Below, in pieces: positions 1 to 7,824 of a stretch of DNA of 64,000 nt; the stretch's first letter is position 1; each line of letters opens with the position of its first letter. The position numbers were made by a program, and so were the translations under genes. This stretch comes from Acuticoccus sp051016205 (GTDB taxonomy: Bacteria > Pseudomonadota > Alphaproteobacteria > Rhizobiales > Amorphaceae): contig CP136534.1 of assembly GCA_051016205.1 (NCBI GenBank), positions 6,200,001-6,264,000 on the forward strand, given 5' to 3'. Below the pieces are notes generated by a model. It was not told the DNA's origin, did no database searches, and saw only the letters and a program-made list of their open reading frames with translations.

Positions 1-1346
1 ACCGTGGTGACGCCCTTGTTGATCAACGCATCCAGCGCGTCGTCCTGCACGCCGCCCCAAAGAACCGGGTTCGGCCCGTCGGACATGAAACGCACGAAAC
101 GCAGGAAGATGTCGGCGCGGGGGCCTGAGGCCATGGGCGCCAGATCCCAGTCATAAGCGCTCAACGCGTTTTGGGCGCCCAGGTCATCGAGTGCCCGGTG
201 GTTCACGTCGAAGCCAAGCTCTTTGACCATCTGCGCGGCGACTTCCGCGTAAGGGTTCTGCCAGGACACCATCTCCACCGTCACCGCTGACGGGTCGACG
301 CCCTCTTCGGCGAGGATCTCCTTGGCCCGCTCAAGGTTCGGTGTGGCGTGGGCGTCGGCCGCTTCCACTGCGGTGTCGTGATAGAAGTTGCCGGGGATTG
401 CCATCTGGTTGGTGACGATCCCATCCTCGCCGGCGATGAAGTTCATGTAGGCTGACTTGTCGAGGGCCATCGCCACGGCCTCACGCACACGCAGGTTGTC
501 GAACGGCGGGTTGGGCGAGCGGTTGTTGAAGGACCAGAAGTACCACGTGGTGTCCTTCAGGAACTGAACGTCGATGGCCGCGTCAGCACGCAGCTCAGGC
601 AAGGCATCGCGTGAGACGCGGGCCACATGAAGGTCGCCCGAGCGCAGCGCGAGCGCGTTTTCGTCCACAGCATCGCGCAAGTCAAAGTGGACGGCGTCGA
701 GGTACGGCAGACCGTCCTGCCAGTAGTCCTCATGCTTGGGCGCAATCAGCTCCACCTGAGGCGTCCATGTGCCAAATTCGAACGGACCCGTGCCGATGGG
801 GGTGGTGATGGTGTCATCCCACCCAGGCGATTGGGGTGAGAGGATCCACGCCTCCGAAATCAAGGACAAGAACGCGGCATAGGGCTCCTGGATCTTGACC
901 ACGAAGGTGCGCTCGTCGGGCGCCTCGAAGCCGTCCACCAGCTTCATGGCGCTGGCAAGCCAACCTTTGGTGACGTTGGCTTTGATGCGCTCGAAGTTTG
1001 CCTTCACAGCCTCAGCGTCCATCACCTCGCCATTGTGGAAGGTGACGCCGTCGCGCAGCGTGAAGGTGTAGGTGGTGCCGTCGTCAGACACCTCGTAGCT
1101 CTCGGCGAGCCAAGGTTTGACGGAACCGTCGTCGGCGATGGAGGTCAGCGCCTCGGCGTAAGCCTGCTGCACGCCGATGGAGCCTGTGTGACGGTGGGGG
1201 TCTGCGGTGTCGAGGCCGAGCGTTGCAAAGCGCAAGGTACCGCCATGCTGGGGCTCATCGGCAATGGCCGGCGCGAGCGCTGTGGTGGCAAGTAGGGCCG
1301 CACCTGTGGCGCATGCCAGAAGCGCACGGCGTGTGGGTCGAAACAT
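1..1346 (-). CDS. ABC transporter substrate-binding protein, family 5 (peptide/opine type), C-terminus cut by window edge
   Basis: Periplasmic binding protein of an oligopeptide/dipeptide/opine-type ABC importer. The 448 visible codons start at an ATG (complement of 1344-1346) and open with an Arg-rich n-region, an Ala/Leu-rich h-region and a cleavage-like APAIADEP, so it is exported. The family 5 landmarks follow in order: HGGTLRFA, WLAESYEVSDDG, FTLRDGVTFHNGE and GTGPF. Members of this family are about 510-530 residues, so perhaps 70 residues lie beyond base 1. No permease or ATPase genes are visible; they should lie to the left. The gene is divergent from a LysR-type regulator across 264 bp, which suggests that regulator controls it. 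The substrate cannot be told from sequence. Confidence 0.93.
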   Translation of the reverse strand, partial: MFRPTRRALLACATGAALLATTALAPAIADEPQHGGTLRFATLGLDTADPHRHTGSIGVQQAYAEALTSIADDGSVKPWLAESYEVSDDGTTYTFTLRDGVTFHNGEVMDAEAVKANFERIKANVTKGWLASAMKLVDGFEAPDERTFVVKIQEPYAAFLSLISEAWILSPQSPGWDDTITTPIGTGPFEFGTWTPQVELIAPKHEDYWQDGLPYLDAVHFDLRDAVDENALALRSGDLHVARVSRDALPELRADAAIDVQFLKDTTWYFWSFNNRSPNPPFDNLRVREAVAMALDKSAYMNFIAGEDGIVTNQMAIPGNFYHDTAVEAADAHATPNLERAKEILAEEGVDPSAVTVEMVSWQNPYAEVAAQMVKELGFDVNHRALDDLGAQNALSAYDWDLAPMASGPRADIFLRFVRFMSDGPNPVLWGGVQDDALDALINKGVTT

Positions 1347-1573
1347 TGATGGTCTCCCGTCCTCTGTGTCCCGTTTCCGCGGGTGGGCACCGGCGGTCGT
1401 CAAGGCGCCACGCGGTCCTTTGGACCACGGCGATGCGCCGACCCCAGCGCAAACGCCGCGCCGTCAAGCGCACGTCACACGCTGGTGGTATCCTTCAAGA
1501 TTGCGAATAGATTTAAAGTATATCTTCCGCAATCCAGTGTAATCTTCGTACATGGCATTGATGATGCTAAGGA

Positions 1574-1611
1574 AGGGAAATTAATTCCCTCAACTGTGAG
1601 CAATATTCACA
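1574..1611. promoter_or_regulatory. candidate LysR-type operator dyads in the divergent promoter region
   Basis: Two inverted repeats lie between the divergent binding-protein and LysR genes. AGGGAA-ATTAA-TTCCCT (1574-1590) has 6-bp arms. TGTGA-GCAATAT-TCACA (1595-1611) contains a T-N11-A pattern typical of LysR-family boxes and touches the chosen LysR start codon. The rest of the 1347-1610 gap is locally AT-rich around 1500-1600, unlike the flanking coding DNA, and holds no other gene that I can see. Assignment to LysR binding is inference. Confidence 0.4.
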
Positions 1612-2543
1612 TGGGATCCGACACGAAACTGCCACCGATGAAAGCGCTTCTTGCTTTGGAGTGCGTGGTCAGGCACCGCAGCGTCAGTCAAGCGGCCAAC
1701 GAGCTCTGCGTCACCCATGGCGCCGTCAGCAAACAAATTGCCCGTCTGGCGAATTGGATTGAGGCGCCGTTGTTCACCGACAACCGCAGGGGCATGGTAC
1801 CAACCCCTGCCGCCGAACGCCTCGCCGCAGGCATCCACGACGGCCTTTGCGCCATCAAGACGGCGCTGGAGGAGATCGAAGCGAACACTCCGAAAGAGAC
1901 GACGGTGCACATGATCGCGCCGGCGACCTTTGCCATCTATTGGCTGTTGCCGCGTCTGCCGCAGCTTCGGCGCAGCATGCCGGCGCTGCGCACACAGGTG
2001 CGCTATACCCACACAGGCGACCGCTGGCAGGATCAGCCTTTCGACCTTGCCATTCGCCTCCACCAAGGTGCGGCGCCCGCGCTTGAAGAAACGCCACTTT
2101 TCCGCGACACGCTCTGCCTGATGGCCGCCCCCGCTGTGGCCAAAACCGTGCACGATGCCAACCACGTACGGACCCTCCCCCTCCTAGAGAGTGAGACCCG
2201 GCCCGGCGAATTGGATCGCTGGCTCCACGCGGTGGACCTCACCCGAAGGGAGGTCAAATCCGTGGAACGATTTGAGCACAACTATGTGGCGATCGAGGCC
2301 GCGCTTGCCGGTCAAGGGGCCGTCGTTGCGCCCCGGCATGTCCTTGCAGGCCACCGCGCCCGCGGCGCATTAGAGATTGTACTGCCCGAGGTCAGTATGC
2401 CCGGCCCTCACTACGTCGCCATCCACCATCCGCGCGCCAGAAACGCCCGCGCCGTTCGGGACTGCGCCGCCTATCTCGCGTCGCTGACGGCCACTCAACC
2501 GGAGGCACCTGCCGCCACCGTCTGGGCCGCGGCAAGTTTATAA
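1611..2543 (+). CDS. LysR family transcriptional regulator (GcvA-like)
   Basis: DNA-binding activator/repressor of 310 residues, normal for the family. The N-terminal winged helix-turn-helix covers roughly residues 10-70 (ALECVVRHRSVSQAANEL, then THGAVSKQI), followed by the LysR substrate-binding domain. The TxxGAVSxQI and FxRxxRGM-like pattern (LFTDNRRGMVPT) resembles the GcvA/AmpR subgroup. The start is uncertain: ATG 1611 gives a normal-length protein, ATG 1638 (MKALLALE) is nearly as good and would free the dyad at 1595-1611, and neither has a strong ribosome-binding site. It is divergent from the family 5 binding protein and overlaps the 3' end of the convergent metallophosphoesterase by 49 bp. 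Confidence 0.93.
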   Translation: MGSDTKLPPMKALLALECVVRHRSVSQAANELCVTHGAVSKQIARLANWIEAPLFTDNRRGMVPTPAAERLAAGIHDGLCAIKTALEEIEANTPKETTVHMIAPATFAIYWLLPRLPQLRRSMPALRTQVRYTHTGDRWQDQPFDLAIRLHQGAAPALEETPLFRDTLCLMAAPAVAKTVHDANHVRTLPLLESETRPGELDRWLHAVDLTRREVKSVERFEHNYVAIEAALAGQGAVVAPRHVLAGHRARGALEIVLPEVSMPGPHYVAIHHPRARNARAVRDCAAYLASLTATQPEAPAATVWAAASL

Positions 2544-3346
2544 AGCGAGAGAGTCGTCACGTCGTAATCCCGCATGCCGTCTGGCTTCACCAGCCGTGCC
2601 GTGACGGTGCCGTCGGCACCCAAGTCATACTCCACAAGGCCGCATACCTTCTCGCCGATGGTCGGCTGCATCGCCTCAGGCAGGATGAAGGAGGTGCCAG
2701 GCGCCCACACGAACAGCGTCTTGCCGACCCGATGTTGGCGGGTTTGATGGACATGGCCGCACCCCACAAGGCGCACGCCCGTCTTCTGTATGAGGGCCGC
2801 CAAGCGCGCCCGCGGCGCTTTCGGCACGTAACGATTGGGCGGGTCGGCAGGGGTCCCTTCCGCCGTCAACCACACAGGCTTGTGGAGGAAAAGGGCAACG
2901 CGCGGATGGTCCCCCAAGGCGTCATCAAGCCAGTCCCACTGCTCCGCGTCCTCTTCAAGGCCTGACAGGAACAGGAGGCTGTTCAACCCCACAAAGCGCC
3001 AGTCGTCACGCGTTTCCACCCAGCGGTCCGGCCCGAGAGCGCTACGGTACGCGGCAAGGTGCGGTGCTGCCACCGGCGTGGACGGCATGTAGCCCCCATC
3101 GGCAGGGTTGTCGCCCACATCGTGATTGCCGGGAAGGGTGAGGACGTCGGCATCGATGGCGCGGAGGCGCTGTGCGGCATAGCCAAGCTCATCCTGTGCG
3201 CCTGGCGCATCGCGGGTGACATCGCCTGTGTGGATCACGAGGTCCGGTTTTGTACGGCCGATATGGGCGGCAGCGGCCGCAAAGTTTGCCTTCGTCTCGG
3301 GCTGGCCAGGTGCCAGATGGGTATCGCTGATGTGGATCACGCGCAT
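2495..3346 (-). CDS. metallophosphoesterase, class III cyclic-nucleotide/glycerophosphodiesterase type
   Basis: Cytoplasmic (no signal peptide) binuclear metal phosphodiesterase of 283 residues. The full calcineurin-like ligand set is present: SDTHL (residues 7-11), HTGDV (39-43), PGNHD (72-76), an FLHKP histidine and a C-terminal CGHVH. This spacing is typical of CpdA/Icc cAMP phosphodiesterases and of GpdQ-type glycerophosphodiesterases; sequence alone does not decide. Context favours a phosphodiester role: 160 bp away and divergent lies an ABC operon resembling the glycerol-3-phosphate/glycerophosphodiester importer UgpBAEC. The 3' end overlaps the convergent LysR gene. Identification of the fold is firm, the substrate is inference. 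Confidence 0.9.
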   Translation of the reverse strand: MRVIHISDTHLAPGQPETKANFAAAAAHIGRTKPDLVIHTGDVTRDAPGAQDELGYAAQRLRAIDADVLTLPGNHDVGDNPADGGYMPSTPVAAPHLAAYRSALGPDRWVETRDDWRFVGLNSLLFLSGLEEDAEQWDWLDDALGDHPRVALFLHKPVWLTAEGTPADPPNRYVPKAPRARLAALIQKTGVRLVGCGHVHQTRQHRVGKTLFVWAPGTSFILPEAMQPTIGEKVCGLVEYDLGADGTVTARLVKPDGMRDYDVTTLSLYKLAAAQTVAAGASG

Positions 3347-3506
3347 CGGTCCGTCCCAGTCCGTTGTGGTGGCCGAACCCTACGGCGTCCGTGCGACGGC
3401 GCCGTGACGCAACTGTCGCAAAGGCTTCAACGCGCTGTCATCCATACGTGGTTCGTTGGCGGCGTTCGGCGGCGGCACTGTGTCGGCGCGCCAGTGGAGA
3501 CTTGCC

Positions 3507-4775
3507 ATGTTCGCGACCCTTAGCCGCCGCGCCATCTTCGGTCTTCTTGTCATTGTCGGCCTGGCCGGCCCCGGTTTTGCCGGAGAGCCGACGGAGATCA
3601 CCTTTTACCACTACCAATCAAGCAACGCGGACGCACTGCGTGCCATCCTCGATGATTTCGAGGCAGCAAACCCTGACGTGGTGATCAAAGACGTCTTCAA
3701 ACAGTCGCAACAGATCACCGCCGAGGTGCAGGCCGCGCTTGCCGCTGGGCGCCCTGTGGATGTGGCCACCGTCATCGGCAAGAACATCATTTTCTTCCTG
3801 AACAACACGCCGGCGGTGGACATGGTCGCCGCGTCCGGCGGCGATACCGCCTGGCTAGACGGATACTTGCCCAACTTCCTGGACCTTGGCCGCAAGGGCG
3901 AGGCGGTTTATGCCATCCCCCACGCCTACGGCACGCCGATGATCTACTACAACAAGGATATCTTCGAGCGCGCTGGCCTCGACCCCAACACACCGCCGAA
4001 AACGTGGTCTGACGTGATGGAGACTGCCAAAACCATCACCAAGGAAACTGGGATGCCTGGCGTTGCCCACCTTCACGCCTCCATGGGCGACTATGGCACC
4101 ATGCTGATGGTCACCAACGCCGGCGCCACCTACCTGACGCCCGACGGGACAGAGGCAAAGTTCGACACGCCCGAGGGGATCGCCATCCTTCAGGTCTGGC
4201 AGGACATGGCCACCACTGGAGTCATGCCCGTTGCCACCGACAGGGAGTGGAGCGCAGCCTTCCAGGCTGGCCAGCTGGGCATGTACATGACCTCGTCTGC
4301 GGCGCTGCGGGCATTCGTGAAGGCAGCCGAAGGCAACTTCGCGCTTGGCGTTGCCAACTACCCCACCTTCCAAGGCAAACCGCGCAGGGTGAACAATTCC
4401 GGCGGCGCCTTGATGCTTTACGCCCCCGAAGGCCCTCGGCGTGAGGCAGCCATGAAGCTCCTGCGCTTCATCAGCCAAAAAGAGGTCGCCAACCGCTGGT
4501 CGCGCGAGTCCGGCTACATGCCGTTGGTCAAGGACCCACTCAGCGACCCTGACATGGCCGCCTATGTGGAGAGCTTCCCGCTGGTGAAGCCCGTCATCGC
4601 GCAGATGGCCGAGACAGTCCCCACAGCGGTCTGGCCGGCTGAAGGAACGCTGGAGGCGCAAACCCACATCCGCGCCATGCTGGACGAGCTTTGGGCCGGT
4701 GACAGGCCCGCGGCAGAAATTGTGCCTGAGGCCGTCACGCGGGTGAACGAGGCCCTTGCCCCCAACCGCCAGTGA
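3507..4775 (+). CDS. UgpB-like ABC transporter substrate-binding protein (family 1)
   Basis: Periplasmic binding protein of 422 residues that delivers its ligand to the two permeases encoded just downstream. ATG 3507 is chosen because GGAGA sits at 3496-3500 and the protein then opens with a clear signal peptide (SRRAIFGLLVIVG, cleavage near GFAGEP). Family 1 hallmarks follow: ITFYHYQSSNADALRAI, PDVVIKDVF, an IPHAYGTPMIYYNKD hinge motif and NNSGGALMLYAPEGP near the C-terminus. The closest well-known relative by feel is UgpB (sn-glycerol-3-phosphate), but other phospho- or sugar ligands are possible. First gene of a four-gene operon; the stop overlaps the next start (GTGA). Confidence 0.92.
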   Translation: MFATLSRRAIFGLLVIVGLAGPGFAGEPTEITFYHYQSSNADALRAILDDFEAANPDVVIKDVFKQSQQITAEVQAALAAGRPVDVATVIGKNIIFFLNNTPAVDMVAASGGDTAWLDGYLPNFLDLGRKGEAVYAIPHAYGTPMIYYNKDIFERAGLDPNTPPKTWSDVMETAKTITKETGMPGVAHLHASMGDYGTMLMVTNAGATYLTPDGTEAKFDTPEGIAILQVWQDMATTGVMPVATDREWSAAFQAGQLGMYMTSSAALRAFVKAAEGNFALGVANYPTFQGKPRRVNNSGGALMLYAPEGPRREAAMKLLRFISQKEVANRWSRESGYMPLVKDPLSDPDMAAYVESFPLVKPVIAQMAETVPTAVWPAEGTLEAQTHIRAMLDELWAGDRPAAEIVPEAVTRVNEALAPNRQ

Positions 4776-5710
4776 GCCTCGCCCTTCCCTCAAAGCGCAC
4801 CGCGGCGGCCCCAAGCCGCCCCGGTAACGTTGACTGGGGTGATCGCCTGGCGCCTTACTTTTACTTAGCGCCGACGCTGGGTCTGCTTGCGCTCTTCGTC
4901 TACTGGCCGTTCGTGCACACGTTCGTCCTGTCCACGGTCGACTGGAACTTGAACCCCGACCAACCCACCACATTCGTGGGCCTCGACAACTACGGCGAGG
5001 TGGTCGGCTCCACCCTGTTCGAGCATGCGGCGTGGAACACGGTGATCTATATCGTCGCCTCGATCCCGCTGAAGGTTTTACTACCGATTCCCATTGCGCT
5101 CTTCATCTGGACGCTGGGGTCTGGGGGGCATCTCTACCGCGCCATTCTCTTCGTGCCGACGCTGCTCAGCTTCGTCGCCGTCGCCGTTGCGCTGATTTGG
5201 ATTTTGAACCCCATCTTCGGCTACGCGAAGCAATACCTTGCGATGATTGGGTTGAACTTACCGAACCTTTTGACAAGCCCCGACACGGCCATCTGGACCA
5301 TCATCACCATCTCCGCCTGGAAGGTGCTGGGCTTCAACGTTTTATTGTATTTGGCAGGCCTTGCCTCCATCAATCGCGACTATATCGAAGCGATGCGTAT
5401 GGACGGTGCGGGCGACGCGCGGATCTTCCGTCATCTCATTTTGCCTTTGCTCACACCGACCATGTTCTTCGTGCTGGTGGCAACGGTGATCTTTACCGTG
5501 CAGCAGGTCTTTACCCCCATCGACATTCTGACGGAAGGCGGGCCACAGAACTCCACCACAAATCTCTTTTACATGGTCTACCAGTACACGTTCCTCACCT
5601 TCAATGTGGGTGCGGGGGCAGCAGGCACCGTGATCTTGTTCGTGTTCTTGATGGTGGTGACCGTCTTCAAGATCTTGGCGCTCGACCGTCGCGTCAACTA
5701 TCAGCAGTAA
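4772..5710 (+). CDS. UgpA/MalF-type ABC transporter permease
   Basis: Inner-membrane permease of 312 residues starting at GTG 4772, which overlaps the preceding TGA by four bases and implies translational coupling. Membrane segments are obvious: YFYLAPTLGLLALFVYWPFV, NTVIYIVASIPLKVLLPI, AILFVPTLLSFVAVAVALIW and later helices. The ATPase-docking EAA loop reads EAMRMDGAGDARIFRHLILP, matching the MalF/UgpA family. It pairs with the next gene product to form the transmembrane channel of the UgpBAEC-like importer. Confidence 0.92.
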   Translation: MSLALPSKRTAAAPSRPGNVDWGDRLAPYFYLAPTLGLLALFVYWPFVHTFVLSTVDWNLNPDQPTTFVGLDNYGEVVGSTLFEHAAWNTVIYIVASIPLKVLLPIPIALFIWTLGSGGHLYRAILFVPTLLSFVAVAVALIWILNPIFGYAKQYLAMIGLNLPNLLTSPDTAIWTIITISAWKVLGFNVLLYLAGLASINRDYIEAMRMDGAGDARIFRHLILPLLTPTMFFVLVATVIFTVQQVFTPIDILTEGGPQNSTTNLFYMVYQYTFLTFNVGAGAAGTVILFVFLMVVTVFKILALDRRVNYQQ

Positions 5711-5714
5711 TCGC

Positions 5715-6536
5715 GTGGAACTGTCCCGCCCCTGGCGTGCCCTCGGTCACCTCGTGCTCCTCATCTTGTGCCTGTCAGTGGCCGCTCCCATTGCGGTGGT
5801 GCTGGCGACGGCCGTCAAACCGCCCAACGAAGTCTTCCAGGCCACGCTCATCCCATCGGCCCCCACCTTCCAGAACTTCGTCACCCTGTTCGAAAACGCG
5901 TCCTTCGGCGCGTATTTGTGGAACTCTGTCGGAACCACGGCCTTGCGGGTGGCTGGGCAACTGGCGTTCGCCGTCCTTGCCGCCTACGCATTCGCCCGGT
6001 TCGTCTTCCCCGGCCGGACGGTCTTGTTCGCGCTGGTGCTGGGCGCCATGATGATCCCGCAAGTGTTGACGATGATCCCCATCTACATCTTGATCGCGCA
6101 GATCGGGTGGTTTGACACCTGGTGGGCTCTGGTGGTGCCGAACCTTGCCATGCCCTTTGCGGTGTTCCTCTTGCGCCAGCATATGCTCTCCTTCCCCCGT
6201 GATCTGCTCGACGCGGCGGAGATGGATGGCGCAGGACACTTCCGCCAACTGTGGCTGATTGTGCTGCCGAACCTCACACCAGTGCTCTCCGCCGTCACCA
6301 TCATCTTGTTCATCGATTGTTGGAACGAATACTTCTGGCCCCTCCTCGTCACCGAGTCGGACAACTCGCGCACCTTGCAGATCGGCCTGCGGGAGTTCTT
6401 GGAGGAGGAAGGGTATTCCGACTACGGCGCTTTGATGGCCGGCGTCACGCTGGCATCCATCCCCGCCGTGCTCCTTTTCCTGGTGTTGCAACGTCGCGTC
6501 ATGGAGACCTTCGTCGCCTCGGGGATCCGCGCCTGA
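5715..6536 (+). CDS. UgpE/MalG-type ABC transporter permease
   Basis: Second inner-membrane permease, 273 residues, GTG start at 5715 four bases after the previous stop. It has about six transmembrane helices (for example LGHLVLLILCLSVAAPIAVV and TVLFALVLGAMMIPQVLTMI). The EAA motif is DAAEMDGAGHFRQLWLIVLP, the MalG/UgpE form. The C-terminal VLQRRVMETFVASGIRA is typical of CUT1 permeases, where this end reaches the ATPase. Its TGA overlaps the ATPase start codon (TGATG). Confidence 0.92.
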   Translation: MELSRPWRALGHLVLLILCLSVAAPIAVVLATAVKPPNEVFQATLIPSAPTFQNFVTLFENASFGAYLWNSVGTTALRVAGQLAFAVLAAYAFARFVFPGRTVLFALVLGAMMIPQVLTMIPIYILIAQIGWFDTWWALVVPNLAMPFAVFLLRQHMLSFPRDLLDAAEMDGAGHFRQLWLIVLPNLTPVLSAVTIILFIDCWNEYFWPLLVTESDNSRTLQIGLREFLEEEGYSDYGALMAGVTLASIPAVLLFLVLQRRVMETFVASGIRA

Positions 6537-7615
6537 TGGCCGGCCTTTCCCTCACCAACGTCTCCAAGCGCTTCGGCGAGACCGTTGCCGTGGACGATGT
6601 CTCCATCACAGTGGCAAACGGCGAGTTCGTGGTTCTTGTCGGACCGTCAGGCTGCGGCAAGACCACAACGCTGCGCATCCTTGCCGGCCTGGAAGCGGCC
6701 AGTGAGGGACGCGTTGCCATCGGCGGACAGGACGTCACCCACATCAAGGCGAAGGATCGCAACCTTGCCATGGTGTTCCAGTCCTACGCCCTTTACCCGC
6801 ACATGAGCGTTGGCGAGACCATTGGCTTTTCCCTGCGCCTTCAAGGCATGAGCCGGGCACAGATCGATGAGGCCGTGCGCGCTGCGGCCGACCGGCTGGA
6901 CATTGCCCACCTCCTCTACCGCAAGCCTCGCGAACTTTCAGGCGGGCAGCGCCAGCGAGTGGCGGTCGCCCGCTGCATTGTACGCAGGCCCCACGCCTTC
7001 CTGTTCGACGAGCCGTTGTCGAACCTTGACGCCAAGCTGCGAGCCAGTGCCCGTGTGGAGATTGCCAAGCTGCAAAAGTCCCTGGGCATCACCAGCGTCT
7101 ACGTCACCCACGATCAGGTGGAGGCAATGACCATGGCCGATCGGATCGTTCTTATGGATGAGGGGCGCATCCGCCAGGAAGGCCCGCCCATGGCGCTCTA
7201 TCACGACCCCACCGACACCTTCGTCGCCACGTTCCTGGGCGCACCGGCCATGAACCTCATCCCCGCAACGGTCGTACAAACCGCCGACGGTCCCTGCGCT
7301 CACGCCGGCACACTTTCCCTCTCTGTGCCTGCCAGCGCGAGCGGCCCGGTGACCCTTGGCGTGCGTCCCGAAACGCTGGCACCGAGCGGCCCATGGGACG
7401 TGACCATCGAGGGCCGGGTCGACCACGTGGAAGAACTGGGCGCTGAGACCATCCTTGAGGTCGTGCCCACCTCGATACCCGTTCCAAGGATCACCGCACG
7501 GATGGCGGGCGAAGCAATCCGACCATCTGCCGGAGAAAGCCTTCGGCTCGGCTGCGCGAGAGCGTCTGTCTACGTTTTCGACGAAGACGGGCAACGTTTG
7601 AAATGCCTGCCGTAG
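6536..7615 (+). CDS. UgpC/MalK-type ABC transporter ATP-binding protein
   Basis: Cytoplasmic ATPase of 359 residues that energises the UgpBAEC-like importer. It shows Walker A GPSGCGKTTT, signature LSGGQRQRVAVAR, Walker B FLFDEPLSNLDAK and the switch histidine in VYVTHDQVEAMTMADRI. A C-terminal MalK-type regulatory/TOBE extension follows (LGVRPETLAPSG). Much longer reading frames continue upstream of 6536, but the homologous protein begins at MAGLSLTNVSKRFGE, whose ATG overlaps the upstream stop by one base. Last gene of the operon. The following 209 bp to the MscS gene hold no convincing gene. Confidence 0.94.
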   Translation: MAGLSLTNVSKRFGETVAVDDVSITVANGEFVVLVGPSGCGKTTTLRILAGLEAASEGRVAIGGQDVTHIKAKDRNLAMVFQSYALYPHMSVGETIGFSLRLQGMSRAQIDEAVRAAADRLDIAHLLYRKPRELSGGQRQRVAVARCIVRRPHAFLFDEPLSNLDAKLRASARVEIAKLQKSLGITSVYVTHDQVEAMTMADRIVLMDEGRIRQEGPPMALYHDPTDTFVATFLGAPAMNLIPATVVQTADGPCAHAGTLSLSVPASASGPVTLGVRPETLAPSGPWDVTIEGRVDHVEELGAETILEVVPTSIPVPRITARMAGEAIRPSAGESLRLGCARASVYVFDEDGQRLKCLP

Positions 7616-7824
7616 GGTTTGATGCTGCGACAAAAGACGCCGCAAAAGCGGAACGTTTAGAGATGCTGACATTAATCAATGGACAAAGTTACCGTTTTGG
7701 ATAACTTAAAGGAACCTACAATCGAAGATCGTAGCGTTCAGAGCAATAAACCATACTTCCGTTGGGATCGCACGGCGCAATTAGCGTGTGGGCGGCGCTC
7801 GATCGAAAACCTGATGAGGATCAA

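Noticed and set aside
1383..1610. N-terminal extension of the LysR gene by 76 codons
   Set aside because: Extension would cover the divergent promoter and has no LysR homology; normal length begins at 1611.
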